From positions 3,348,001 through 3,412,000 of the forward strand of contig NZ_CP025118.1 in the NCBI RefSeq assembly GCF_002831665.1: DNA of 64,000 nucleotides. The letters are read 5' to 3'. The stretch comes from Lacinutrix sp. Bg11-31. Its GTDB lineage: Bacteria > Bacteroidota > Bacteroidia > Flavobacteriales > Flavobacteriaceae. This document shows, piece by piece, positions 34,769 to 43,489 of the stretch. A program made the translations under genes and the position numbers. Within the stretch, counting starts at the first letter, position 1, and each line of letters starts with the position of its first letter. Under the pieces are notes generated by a model. That model was not told where the DNA came from and did no database searches. It was given only the letters and a program-made list of their open reading frames with translations.

Positions 34769-36397
34769 TTATTCTCCTAAGAAAGGATATCTGTAATCTG
34801 TTGGTGTTACAAATGTTTCTTTAATCATTCTTGGTGATACCCAACGTTGTAAGTTTAATATACTTCCAGCCTTGTCGTTAGTTCCAGAACCTCTAGCGCC
34901 TCCAAAAGGTTGTTGGCCTACAACAGCACCAGTTGGTTTATCGTTAATATAGAAGTTACCTGCGCAGTTTTGTAATGCTTTTGTAGCTTCAACAACTGCG
35001 TATCTGTCTTTTGCTAAAATAGCTCCAGTTAAAGCGTAGTCACTAGTTTCGTCTACTATTTTTAATGTTTTAGAATAGTCTTCGTCCTCAAAAACATAAA
35101 TAGTCATTACTGGTCCAAATAATTCTTCACACATTGTTGTGTATTTTGGGTCGTTTGTTACAATAACAGTAGGCTCAATAAAGTAACCTTTACTTTTATC
35201 ATGACCACCACCAACTATAATTTCAGCATTTTTATCGGCTTTCGCTTGGTCAATGTATTTTGCTAATTTATCAAAAGATCCTTCGTGAATTACTGCAGTA
35301 ACAAAGTTTTCCATATCTGCAGGAGAACCCATTTTAAAAGATTTTACATCTCTTACTAATTGTTCTTTAACATCTTTCCAGATGCTTTTAGAAACGTAAG
35401 CACGAGAAGCAGCACTACATTTTTGTCCTTGAAACTCAAAAGAACCACGTGCAATAGCTGTTGCTACTTGTGCAGGATTGGCTGTTTTGTGGGCAACAAT
35501 AAAATCTTTACCACCAGTTTCTCCAACAATTTTTGGGTATGTTTTGTAGTTATGGATATTGTTTCCAATTTGTTTCCAAAGTTCTTTAAATATATAAGTA
35601 GAACCTGTAAAGTGCAATCCAGAAAAATCTGGACTTGCTAATACAGTTTCAGTAATCATTACTGGATCTCCAAAAACAACATTTATTACTCCAGGAGGTA
35701 CACCAGCTTCATCAAAAACATCCATAATTACTTTTGCAGAATAGATTTGAGAATCACTAGGTTTCCAAACCACAACATTTCCCATCATTGCCATACAAGC
35801 AGGTAGGTTTCCAGCAATAGCAGTAAAGTTAAATGGAGTTACAGCGTAAACAAAACCTTCAAGAGGTCTGTATTCAACACGGTTCCAAGCTCCACTTGTA
35901 CTTTCTGGTTGTTCATGGTACATGTCTGTCATGAACTGTACGTTGAAACGTAAAAAATCAATAAGCTCACAAGAAGCATCAATTTCTGCTTGGTGTATTG
36001 TTTTAGATTGTGCCATCATCGTGGCAGCATTAATTCTAGCTCTGTATGGTCCTGCAATTAATTCGGCAGCTTTTAAAAATATTCCAGCTCTATGTTCCCA
36101 AGGCATTTCTGCCCAGTTTGTTCTTGCTTCTAAAGCTGTAGAAATAGCTTCGTCAACGTGAGATTTTTCTGCTAAATGGTAGTGTCCAACAACATGTTTG
36201 TGATCGTGTGGAGGAGACATTGGCTTAGTGTTTCCAGTCTTTACATCCTTTCCATTAATATACATTGGCACATCTAAAGTACTGTTGTACATTTCTTTGT
36301 AAGCTTTAGAAATAGCTTCACGATACTCACAACCAGGAGCATAAGCTCTTACAGGTTCGTTTACTGCGATTGGTACGTTAAAAAATCCTTTTCCCAT
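34769..36397 (-). CDS. pruA: L-glutamate gamma-semialdehyde dehydrogenase
   Basis: 542 residues, the usual length of the single-function enzyme. It oxidises glutamate semialdehyde (from proline via pyrroline-5-carboxylate) to glutamate with NAD+. The catalytic Cys is Cys327 in GQKCSAASRAY and the general base Glu293 is in VGETGGKDF. VTPFNFTAIAGNLPA and the C-terminal GQQPFGGARGSGTNDKAG are diagnostic of the PruA group. It is a lone transcription unit; proline dehydrogenase is not in the window, so it is not the fused PutA type seen in Proteobacteria. Confidence 0.96.
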   Translation of the reverse strand: MGKGFFNVPIAVNEPVRAYAPGCEYREAISKAYKEMYNSTLDVPMYINGKDVKTGNTKPMSPPHDHKHVVGHYHLAEKSHVDEAISTALEARTNWAEMPWEHRAGIFLKAAELIAGPYRARINAATMMAQSKTIHQAEIDASCELIDFLRFNVQFMTDMYHEQPESTSGAWNRVEYRPLEGFVYAVTPFNFTAIAGNLPACMAMMGNVVVWKPSDSQIYSAKVIMDVFDEAGVPPGVINVVFGDPVMITETVLASPDFSGLHFTGSTYIFKELWKQIGNNIHNYKTYPKIVGETGGKDFIVAHKTANPAQVATAIARGSFEFQGQKCSAASRAYVSKSIWKDVKEQLVRDVKSFKMGSPADMENFVTAVIHEGSFDKLAKYIDQAKADKNAEIIVGGGHDKSKGYFIEPTVIVTNDPKYTTMCEELFGPVMTIYVFEDEDYSKTLKIVDETSDYALTGAILAKDRYAVVEATKALQNCAGNFYINDKPTGAVVGQQPFGGARGSGTNDKAGSILNLQRWVSPRMIKETFVTPTDYRYPFLGE

Positions 36398-36431
36398 TTT
36401 ATATTAAGTTTTAGTTGTCAAATTTAAAGGG

Positions 36432-36439
36432 CAAAGTTA
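36432..36439 (-). promoter_or_regulatory. -7 promoter element of pruA
   Basis: Minus-strand TAACTTTG (36439-36432) matches TAnnTTTG, 34 bases before the pruA start. No TTG at the -33 distance is visible. Confidence 0.5.
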
Positions 36440-36529
36440 CAAAATTTTTAAGTATTTCTTTCTGAAGGAAATGCCAAAGAAATCTTATTTTTTTGTAAGT
36501 TGCCATTCCATTTTTGGACTATTAACGTT

Positions 36530-37255
36530 ATGTGTACAGTAAGTATTTTTTACAAAGGAAATAATGATTTTGTGTTAACCTCGAATAGAGACGAAGCACC
36601 AAATAGAAATGCGCAGTCTCCAGAATTTTATACTATTAATAATACTCAATTATTAATGCCTAAGGATGAGCAATCTGGAGGAAGTTGGATTGGAGCAAGT
36701 AATAAAAACAGGATAGTATGTTTGTTAAATGGTGGTTTTAAACTTCATAAAAGAAAACCAAAATACAGACAAAGTAGAGGTGTTGTAGTTACAGATTTGT
36801 TAACTGCCACTAACATTAATACAACTATAGCGTCTTATAATTTTAACGATATAGAGCCATTTACAATAGTAATTGCCGACTGGAATACAGATTTAAAATT
36901 CTATGAATTGGTTTGGGATTCTGAGCAAAAACATTTTCAACAGTTACCATTAGAAACTAAAATATGGTCGTCTTCTACTCTATATACTGAAGATAAAAAA
37001 CAAGCAAGACGGGATTGGTTTGAAGCTTTTAAATCTGAAAATGAATTGTCTTCAAGTTCACTTTTAGAGTTTCATAAAACGGCAGGTAAAGATAATACAG
37101 ACTTTGGTGTTGTTATGGATCGTGGTTTTGTAAAAACAACAAGTATTACTCAAATTGAAAAAATAGATACGGCTTTAGAAATGCAATTTTATAATTTGAA
37201 TACTTCAGAAAAAACGAATAAAAAGTTTAATCTTGTTGAGACAGTAAATGAATAA
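36530..37255 (+). CDS. NRDE/TANGO2-family protein
   Basis: 241 residues from ATG 36530, chosen because the family begins Met-Cys (MCTVSIFY) and Cys2 would become the N-terminal nucleophile of an Ntn-hydrolase-like fold. SNRDE follows near residues 22-26 and GGSWIGAS and GFKLHKRKPKYRQSRG are further family blocks. Human TANGO2 belongs to the same family and is linked to lipid and heme handling, but the bacterial function is not established. It overlaps the next gene by eight bases, so the two are translationally coupled. Confidence 0.85.
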   Translation: MCTVSIFYKGNNDFVLTSNRDEAPNRNAQSPEFYTINNTQLLMPKDEQSGGSWIGASNKNRIVCLLNGGFKLHKRKPKYRQSRGVVVTDLLTATNINTTIASYNFNDIEPFTIVIADWNTDLKFYELVWDSEQKHFQQLPLETKIWSSSTLYTEDKKQARRDWFEAFKSENELSSSSLLEFHKTAGKDNTDFGVVMDRGFVKTTSITQIEKIDTALEMQFYNLNTSEKTNKKFNLVETVNE

Positions 37256-38252
37256 TCAAGAAGAAAACACAGGGATAATAATAACACTTGCCTATCCAGA
37301 CACCATTGTTTCTCATGCCGAAGAATGGTACTCTCCTTATTTAAGATTTGTAGGAGTAGGAAGCAAAACAAGTGTGCGTGCAGGACATGCTGCATTGGTT
37401 TTAATAAATAAGGAGACAGGTGTTTTAGAATATCACGATTTTGGTCGTTATATAACATCAGAACCTAATGGACGTGTTCGTGGAGTTCATACAGATAACG
37501 AATTGCATATTCCGCTTGAAGCTGAGATAAAAGCAGATGACATTTTAAATCTAGACGCTATTTTAAAATTCTTTGCTACAAACCCTAAACTAACACATGG
37601 AGACGGAAGGTTGGTGGCTTCAGTTTGTAATACTATAAATTACAAAAAAGCAAGAGCTCATATTACTAACATGCAAGAGCAAGAGTTTATTTACTATGCA
37701 GCTTTTAAAAAAGAGGCTTGTAATTGTGCGCGTTTTGTAACAGATAGTTTAATTGCATCACTAACAAATTTAAAAACTAAAAAAGCTTTAGAGAACTCGA
37801 AATGGTTTACGCCAAGTACAGTTGGTAATGTTTTACTTGCTAATAGTGGTGATTATCCTTTTGAAGTTTCAGATCAAGGTGAGATTGTAGAGTATAAAGG
37901 TTCTCAAAAAAGTGAAAATCTAAAATGTTTTTTAGATAGGTTAAAAAATTACAAACCTAATAAAGTTGGAACGCTTATTCCTAAAGAAGTTGAAGGTCTC
38001 CATGATAAAGCACAGTGGCTTTCTGGGATTGCAGCTGGTGCCTGGTATGAAGTTTATAAAATGGAAATGCTAAACGAATATCGTTACAAACGTATTTCTC
38101 CTCATGGTAATATAGATTGCGATGCTATATATATTGCTGAAGATTCAAGTTTTAATTATGAAGATGAATATAAAATTATCCATTATTCAAACTGTCATTT
38201 CTTTCATTTAGAACAGAATAAAAAAGTATTTAGGTTTAATAGGAAGTATTAA
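37248..38252 (+). CDS. Conserved protein with possible papain-like fold
   Basis: 334 residues, no signal peptide. Two spaced motifs resemble permuted papain-like (LRAT/NlpC-type) enzymes: an early His in RAGHAALVLINKETGVLEYHDFGRY (broken here by several residues from the classic order), and EACNCARFVTDSL, recalling the NCEHFV nucleophile block. The C-terminal half has RISPHGNIDCDAIY. I associate it with the DUF6695 group of Flavobacteriaceae from memory. It is coupled to the NRDE protein by overlapping ends. The catalytic role is only inferred. Confidence 0.65.
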   Translation: MNNQEENTGIIITLAYPDTIVSHAEEWYSPYLRFVGVGSKTSVRAGHAALVLINKETGVLEYHDFGRYITSEPNGRVRGVHTDNELHIPLEAEIKADDILNLDAILKFFATNPKLTHGDGRLVASVCNTINYKKARAHITNMQEQEFIYYAAFKKEACNCARFVTDSLIASLTNLKTKKALENSKWFTPSTVGNVLLANSGDYPFEVSDQGEIVEYKGSQKSENLKCFLDRLKNYKPNKVGTLIPKEVEGLHDKAQWLSGIAAGAWYEVYKMEMLNEYRYKRISPHGNIDCDAIYIAEDSSFNYEDEYKIIHYSNCHFFHLEQNKKVFRFNRKY

Positions 38253-38274
38253 AGTTATTTTTAATAGTAAATCT

Positions 38275-38320
38275 TGTCAATTCGAGTGCTTCGACTTTGG
38301 AGAAGTGTATTGAGAATAGC
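38275..38320. repeat. Dispersed intergenic repeat
   Basis: Begins TGTCAATTCGAGTG, then a TTCGACTTTGGAGAAG centre, then TATTGAGAATAGC. From memory it is a degenerate copy of a repeat common in Bacteroidota intergenic DNA (GTCA-TTCGAG ... CTCGA-type ends). It lies downstream of the papain-like gene, where no terminator hairpin is otherwise evident. Confidence 0.4.
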
Positions 38321-38371
38321 TTTTAATAAGTTTATTAATGCTGGTGTTTTTTCTAGTATCTAGATAGAAAA

Positions 38372-38581
38372 TTAGTTTCTGTTATTTCTAATCAAGATTA
38401 AGACATTAGAAACTATAAAAACTAATGCAACCACAATTAAGCCAATACCAGAAATTAATTGTTTGCTACAAATAAACGAATTATCCCAATTCTTATATCC
38501 ACCAATCATTCCTACTCCAAAGTATATCATTAAAATACAAATTGGGTATATGATTATTCTAAGTAGAACGTTTTTAATCAA
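38372..38581 (-). CDS. Small two-helix membrane protein
   Basis: 69 residues with two hydrophobic helices (about 5-27 and 42-63) and a short loop containing a Cys. It starts four bases after the apaG stop, so it is probably cotranscribed. No recognised family. Its placement next to a real gene and two clear spans make it more likely real than chance. Confidence 0.55.
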   Translation of the reverse strand: MIKNVLLRIIIYPICILMIYFGVGMIGGYKNWDNSFICSKQLISGIGLIVVALVFIVSNVLILIRNNRN

Positions 38582-38585
38582 AAGA

Positions 38586-38972
38586 TTAGTTTATAGCAAA
38601 AGGAGCGCTCAATTTAAAAGTAGGAATAGCGACATCAAACTTTTTAGTAGTAGTAAAATTCACCATTGTGTAATGACCATGCATAGCTCCAAAAGGAGAG
38701 GTTAATAAGCATCCAGAAGAATAGATATGAGATTCTCCAGGTTTTAGAACTGGTTTTTTTCCAATAACACCTTCTCCAGAAACAGTTTCAGCATTATTTA
38801 GCGCATCAAGTATTACCCAATGTCTTGCATTGAGTTGCACAGAGTCTTTACTCTGGTTTTCTATAGAAACCTTATATCCAAAAGCGTAGTGTATTTTATA
38901 ATTCTTATAAAATGTGCCTTCAAAATTGGTCTCTACCGAAATTTTTATGCCTTTTGTTACTTGTTGAACCAT
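38586..38972 (-). CDS. apaG: ApaG domain protein
   Basis: 128 residues, almost exactly one ApaG domain (fibronectin-like beta-sandwich). Conserved blocks YKVSIENQSKDSVQLNARHWVILD, VIGKKPVLKPGESHIYSSG and SPFGAMHGHYTMVNF are all present. In Proteobacteria ApaG is tied to Co2+/Mg2+ sensitivity and dinucleotide metabolism, but its biochemistry is not settled. A small two-span membrane protein follows at once. Cytoplasmic, no signal peptide. Confidence 0.92.
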   Translation of the reverse strand: MVQQVTKGIKISVETNFEGTFYKNYKIHYAFGYKVSIENQSKDSVQLNARHWVILDALNNAETVSGEGVIGKKPVLKPGESHIYSSGCLLTSPFGAMHGHYTMVNFTTTKKFDVAIPTFKLSAPFAIN

Positions 38973-39076
38973 TAGTTTTATTGAATACTTCTGCTAAAAT
39001 ACTAAATTTTATAATTTAATATGCAAGTTGGTAGTGTGTTATAATTTAAATTATTGCTTTGTAAGGGAGTAAATTG

Positions 39077-39757
39077 TTATTCTAACTCTAGTTTGTCAAT
39101 TCGGTTTCCTATGGTGAAATTTATCATTTCTGCTTCTAGTTTGTTAAAATCTTGTTGTTTTACCTTTTTAATTATTTCTCCATTTTTCATTAAATAAATC
39201 TCATTACATGTATTTGCTAGAGTTGAAAAGATATGAGATGAAATAATAATTGTTTTATTTAATTGTTTTAACTCTTTTATAATTTCGGTTATAATTAAAT
39301 TACTTTGGATATCTACTCCGTTAAAAGGTTCGTCTAAAATAAATATTTCATTTTTTTGAATCAAAATAGCAGTGATTGCTAATTTTTTTTTCATTCCTGT
39401 AGAATATGTCGATGCATATTGATTTAACGGAAGGTCGAAAATATTTTTACTTTCAATATTTAATAATTCTATACCTCTAGCATTTGCTAGTAATTGTATG
39501 TATTCTTTTCCAGTAATTTTAGGAAAAAAGAAAGGCTCTGTAAGCAAGAGACCTAAGCAATCTTTTATTTTGTTAAAGTCTGATGCTATTTTTCCTTCAA
39601 ATTTTTCTAGACCAGCAATACACCTAAATAGCGTTGTTTTTCCGGCTCCATTTTCGCCAACAATTCCGTATACCTTGCCTTTTTCAAAATCTAGATTAAT
39701 AGTATTGAGAACCTTTTTTTTGCCATAAAATTTAGATAGTTCTTTAATTTTTATCAT
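39077..39757 (-). CDS. ABC transporter ATP-binding protein
   Basis: 226 residues, one ATPase domain. Walker A is GENGAGKTT (about 34-42), the signature YSTGMKKKLA replaces the usual LSGGQ, and Walker B is IFILDEPFNGVD followed by the H-loop IIISSHIF. STGM-type signatures are typical of exporters of the CcmA/bacitracin type. It overlaps the membrane subunit gene by four bases (ATGA), so it is made with it. Substrate unknown. Confidence 0.92.
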   Translation of the reverse strand: MIKIKELSKFYGKKKVLNTINLDFEKGKVYGIVGENGAGKTTLFRCIAGLEKFEGKIASDFNKIKDCLGLLLTEPFFFPKITGKEYIQLLANARGIELLNIESKNIFDLPLNQYASTYSTGMKKKLAITAILIQKNEIFILDEPFNGVDIQSNLIITEIIKELKQLNKTIIISSHIFSTLANTCNEIYLMKNGEIIKKVKQQDFNKLEAEMINFTIGNRIDKLELE

Positions 39758-40677
39758 TCTAGTAAGTGGTTTAGTCGTTTAATAGACTTTGAGTAAAAGT
39801 AAGGTATTGTTATAACCAATGCAGGTGGAAATATAAAGCAAAAAGCTATAATAATACCTTCTGGTAAATTAATCTCATTTGGGATATTTGAGTATTTTGC
39901 AAAAATTATTGTTGCAAGAAAAGAGTAGCATAGAAGCGATAGAATAATAATAATATCAATTTCTTTGTTAAAACTAAAACATAGAGTTAGTACTATTGGG
40001 ACATTTAAAAAGGTGAAATAAATAAAACAAGTTTTTAATTTTTCTAATAAAAAGGCTTTAGGCGTTAAATTATAGTTCCATATAAAATAGTCGTTCTCTA
40101 ATTTTGAATAATAACTTAAACAAACAAAGCTAATTAATAGCATAGAGAATAAACCAAGGTTAAAATTGCCAACAGATATTGCTTTATATGTTAAAAAATA
40201 TGCAATTGGAAAAATGTAAAATGTTTTTCTAAAACCTACAGTAAATTCAAAAGGCTTTTTTTTAAATGGAGTGGGTATCGTTAAATTAAGTTTTGAATTA
40301 AAATTAACGAATGCTAATAAAGCAGCCAATACAGTTAACAATAAAGCATGAAATATTAGTTGCTTGAAAGTTAGGTAAGCTAAGAAAGGGAGTGCTAAAA
40401 TTAAATTTTCAATAATTCTTAACTTTAAATAATTGGTCTTATTGAGAATAGATTTAATAAAATCGTTTCTTCGTTTTTCGCTTAATTTCGCTATAAAAAC
40501 TAGTGAAATTAATATGTAGATAATTTTAGAAAATTCAGTTTTAGAGAAAAGAAAATTAGAAAGAAGTACGAAAAACACAGGAAAAAGCAGGTATGCAATA
40601 AAAAGAGGTAATCCAAAATCGATTAATCTTCTATTCAGGATTCTTAATTGAAGTTTAAAGTAGTTTTTTAGCTGCAA
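39754..40677 (-). CDS. ABC transporter membrane subunit
   Basis: 307 residues with about eight to nine predicted membrane helices and many Lys/Phe residues at their ends. No recognised permease signature, but the four-base overlap with the ATPase gene identifies it as the partner. It starts 23 bases after the T9SS plug gene. The pair may export a small molecule, drug or protein-linked lipid. The C-terminus ends SIKRLNHLLE on the cytoplasmic side. Confidence 0.8.
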   Translation of the reverse strand: MQLKNYFKLQLRILNRRLIDFGLPLFIAYLLFPVFFVLLSNFLFSKTEFSKIIYILISLVFIAKLSEKRRNDFIKSILNKTNYLKLRIIENLILALPFLAYLTFKQLIFHALLLTVLAALLAFVNFNSKLNLTIPTPFKKKPFEFTVGFRKTFYIFPIAYFLTYKAISVGNFNLGLFSMLLISFVCLSYYSKLENDYFIWNYNLTPKAFLLEKLKTCFIYFTFLNVPIVLTLCFSFNKEIDIIIILSLLCYSFLATIIFAKYSNIPNEINLPEGIIIAFCFIFPPALVITIPYFYSKSIKRLNHLLE

Positions 40678-40700
40678 TTTTAATGGTTGTTAGTCCGTTT

Positions 40701-41951
40701 TTAATTTGTGATATTTACAGAATTCCCTTCTCCTAAGCCAATAATTCTATCGTACCTGGCGCCTAGATCTCTATAGTACACTAATACTTTATAGCTGTTT
40801 TCGGTTTGGTGAAAATTACCACTAATAGCGTTTTCATCAATGCTCCCGTCTTTGTTTTTTATAACATACTTGTAGCTATAAAAACCTTGTTTTAAAAGCA
40901 ACTTACCTTCGTAAGTGCTATTTTCCTCATAATATGTTAGTTGGGTGCTTTTGTCTACTGCGTAGTTATTAAAGTTGCCGTAAACATGTATTGTTTGTCC
41001 CTTTTGTAGTTTGTTTAACTCTAATGTAAAATGAACCTGAGCATAATCTGCACCAGTAGTTGGGTCATCTGTGTCTAAAGCTGTAATTAGAAAATTTCCA
41101 TTAATATCTGGGTTGTAAGTATAGGCTCTGTTTGCTCTCAATACATTTTTGTATAAATAACTGTTATAGAGATCTTTTAACTCTATAAACTGAACACCTG
41201 TATTTGCACCTCTCAAATCTTTATTTTCAAAATAAAGGTATTCGTTCCCTGCATAAAAACTGGTTCCTTTTACATATCTATATTGCAATTCGTTGCCTAA
41301 AATGTATTGCGGTTTAATATTTTTAATAGCAGTTCTTAAGTTGTTATTCTGAATAATTACTGTTTTTACAGTTTCTAATGGATTGTTAAATCGTATAGAT
41401 GAAGAACTAATAGCGATATCAACAGTGTGTTTGTCTTTTATTTCGCTAACATCTCTAGAACGTTTAATCGCTACACCAACTGAAGCAATATCTTCGTAAA
41501 CCATAAACTTTCTAGTAAACTCTATATCGTCATCTTCATTATAAATAGTAATAAGATAATTTCCAGATTTTGTTATGCCACGTGTTTGCTCGTTAGGGAT
41601 TGTTAGTGTAAAATGAGAATATACTTGGTAAGTGTTAAATGAATTGTTCCATATTCTAATACGTTGCTCATTGAAACCGTCTAAATATTCAGATTGTACT
41701 AAAACCGAAGGTGTCCAATCGTAATTGTATTGTTTTATCTCATAGTAGTAATCGTCTTCGTTTCCGTTTAAAACATCAAATTCTAAAATTAGTTGTTCGC
41801 CTAACTTTAAAATAGGTAGCTGGCTTTCTGGTGTGTCTCCTCTAAAAGCGATGGTTTTTATCTCTTCGGTAGGATTTATTTCTTCAACTTGACCAAATGC
41901 AGAAGTAGATACTAATAAAAATAATAAAAACTGTTTAACGTTAAATGCCAT
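40701..41951 (-). CDS. Type IX secretion system plug protein
   Basis: 416 residues. Signal peptide 1-20 (STSAFGQ). It matches the DUF5103 plug family: IKTIAFRGDTPESQLPILKLGEQLILEFD, Ig-like beta-sandwich repeats, YNYDWTPSVLVQSEYLDGFN, and a C-terminal domain with QGFYSYKYVIKNKDGSIDENAISGNFHQTE. In Flavobacterium the plug seals the periplasmic side of the SprA channel until cargo is engaged. The gene starts near a 180-base gap before nqrA and is upstream of the ABC transporter pair. The T9SS cargo at 32211 shows the system is used here. Confidence 0.88.
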   Translation of the reverse strand: MAFNVKQFLLFLLVSTSAFGQVEEINPTEEIKTIAFRGDTPESQLPILKLGEQLILEFDVLNGNEDDYYYEIKQYNYDWTPSVLVQSEYLDGFNEQRIRIWNNSFNTYQVYSHFTLTIPNEQTRGITKSGNYLITIYNEDDDIEFTRKFMVYEDIASVGVAIKRSRDVSEIKDKHTVDIAISSSSIRFNNPLETVKTVIIQNNNLRTAIKNIKPQYILGNELQYRYVKGTSFYAGNEYLYFENKDLRGANTGVQFIELKDLYNSYLYKNVLRANRAYTYNPDINGNFLITALDTDDPTTGADYAQVHFTLELNKLQKGQTIHVYGNFNNYAVDKSTQLTYYEENSTYEGKLLLKQGFYSYKYVIKNKDGSIDENAISGNFHQTENSYKVLVYYRDLGARYDRIIGLGEGNSVNITN

Positions 41952-42038
41952 TTAATAGGGTTTTCTTAGTGTAAAGATAAACAAAATCTATGCCTGTTTT
42001 TCCGCGTTAGCTTATCTAACCAAAAATCTCATAAAATA

Positions 42039-42072
42039 TTGTGAAATCTTTGATTATTAATTCGTATTTTTG
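42039..42072 (+). promoter_or_regulatory. Putative promoter of the nqr operon
   Basis: TTG at 42039-42041, then 23 bases, then TATTTTTG at 42065-42072, an exact TAnnTTTG with slightly long spacing. Transcription would begin near the start of the hairpin at 42077, giving a leader of about 55 bases before ATG 42134. Confidence 0.55.
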
Positions 42073-42076
42073 CACC

Positions 42077-42098
42077 GATTTTTGACCATCCAAAAATC
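42077..42098 (+). promoter_or_regulatory. Hairpin in the nqr leader
   Basis: GATTTTTG (42077-42084) pairs perfectly with CAAAAATC (42091-42098) around the loop ACCATC. It begins at about the predicted transcription start, so it may protect the transcript 5' end or serve as an operator. Confidence 0.4.
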
Positions 42099-42133
42099 AG
42101 TTAGCTAAACTATTAACAAATAGATTTATACAT

Positions 42134-43489
42134 ATGTCAAACGACATTAAGATTAAAAAAGGTCTAGATATAAAACTTAAAGGAGCTGCAGAAAAGGCAA
42201 CAGAAAACGCCATAATAAGCAACACCTGTACAGTTAGACCAGAAGACTTTCACAGTGTAATTCCAAAATTATCGGTTAAAGTTGGTGAAAAAGTAAAGGC
42301 TGGACAAGCTTTGTTTTTCAATAAAACCAACGAAAACGTAAAATTTGCTTCACCAGTTTCTGGAGAGGTTACTGAAATTGCTCGTGGTGAAAAACGTAAA
42401 ATTCTTTCTATAACAATTCAAGCAGATAAAGAGCAATCTTTCGAAGATTTTGGAGCTTTAAATGTAGATTCGGCAAAAACTGAAGATATAAAAGCGAAAT
42501 TATTAGCTTCAGGTTGTTGGGCATTTGTAAAGCAACGTCCTTACGATGTTATTGCAAATCCAGAAGTTGCTCCAAAAGCAATTTTTGTTTCGGCTTATGC
42601 TAGCGCGCCTTTAGCGGCAGATTTAGACTATACTTTAGCTGGTAAAGAGGCAGAGTTGCAAGCAGCAGTTTCAGCTTTAGCTAAATTAACAGAAGGTAAA
42701 GTACATGTTGGAGTTGGTAAAAACGGTAATTCGCCATTGGCAGGATTATCTAATGTTAGCATCCACAATGTGTCTGGACCGCATCCATCAGGAAATGTTG
42801 GAACACTTATAAATAAAATAGACCCAGTTAATAAAGGAGAAACAGTTTGGACTGTTGCTGCTCAAGACTTGGTAATTATTGGTGAATTATTATTAACTGG
42901 TAAGTTTAATGCAGAGCGTGTAGTTGCTTTAGCAGGATCATCGGTTAAAAAGCCACGTTATTTTAGAACTAAAATAGGAAGCGAAATCGCAACTATGGTT
43001 TACGATAATGGTGTAGATAAAGACGGAAACGACAGAATTATTTCTGGAAACGTTTTATCTGGAAAACAAGTAAAACCAGATGGTGCTCTAGATTATTACA
43101 GTAATGTAGTATCTGTAATCCCAGAAGGTGATGATTACGAATTTTTTGGATGGAATAAACCAATCTTTAATAAAGTATCAACGTCTAGAGCACTTACTTT
43201 TTCTTGGTTAACACCTAAAAAAGAATTTGCTTTAAATACCAATACAAACGGAGAACATAGGAATTTTGTAACAACAGGGACTTACGAAGCAGTTTTTCCT
43301 TTAGATATTTTTCCAATGCAGATTTTGAAATCGTGTATGTATCAAGATTTAGATGAAATGGAAGCTTTAGGAATGTACGAAGTTGCACCAGAAGATTTCG
43401 CCTTAACAGAATTTGTTTGTGTATCTAAACAACCACACCAAGATATTATTAGAAAAGGTCTTGATTTAATGCTTAAAGAGATAGGATAA
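42134..43489 (+). CDS. nqrA: Na+-translocating NADH:quinone reductase subunit A
   Basis: 451 residues. Peripheral cytoplasmic subunit of the NADH-driven sodium pump, here full length. The N-terminus KIKKGLDIKLKGAAE and the block SGPHPSGNVGTLINKIDPVNKGE are typical, as is LEFVCVSKQPHQDIIRKGLDLML-style ending (EFVCVSKQPHQD). It is the first gene of a six-gene operon and overlaps the nqrB start by one base (the A of the stop TAA and start ATG). Together with NqrB-F it links NADH oxidation to Na+ export for respiration. Confidence 0.96.
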   Translation: MSNDIKIKKGLDIKLKGAAEKATENAIISNTCTVRPEDFHSVIPKLSVKVGEKVKAGQALFFNKTNENVKFASPVSGEVTEIARGEKRKILSITIQADKEQSFEDFGALNVDSAKTEDIKAKLLASGCWAFVKQRPYDVIANPEVAPKAIFVSAYASAPLAADLDYTLAGKEAELQAAVSALAKLTEGKVHVGVGKNGNSPLAGLSNVSIHNVSGPHPSGNVGTLINKIDPVNKGETVWTVAAQDLVIIGELLLTGKFNAERVVALAGSSVKKPRYFRTKIGSEIATMVYDNGVDKDGNDRIISGNVLSGKQVKPDGALDYYSNVVSVIPEGDDYEFFGWNKPIFNKVSTSRALTFSWLTPKKEFALNTNTNGEHRNFVTTGTYEAVFPLDIFPMQILKSCMYQDLDEMEALGMYEVAPEDFALTEFVCVSKQPHQDIIRKGLDLMLKEIG

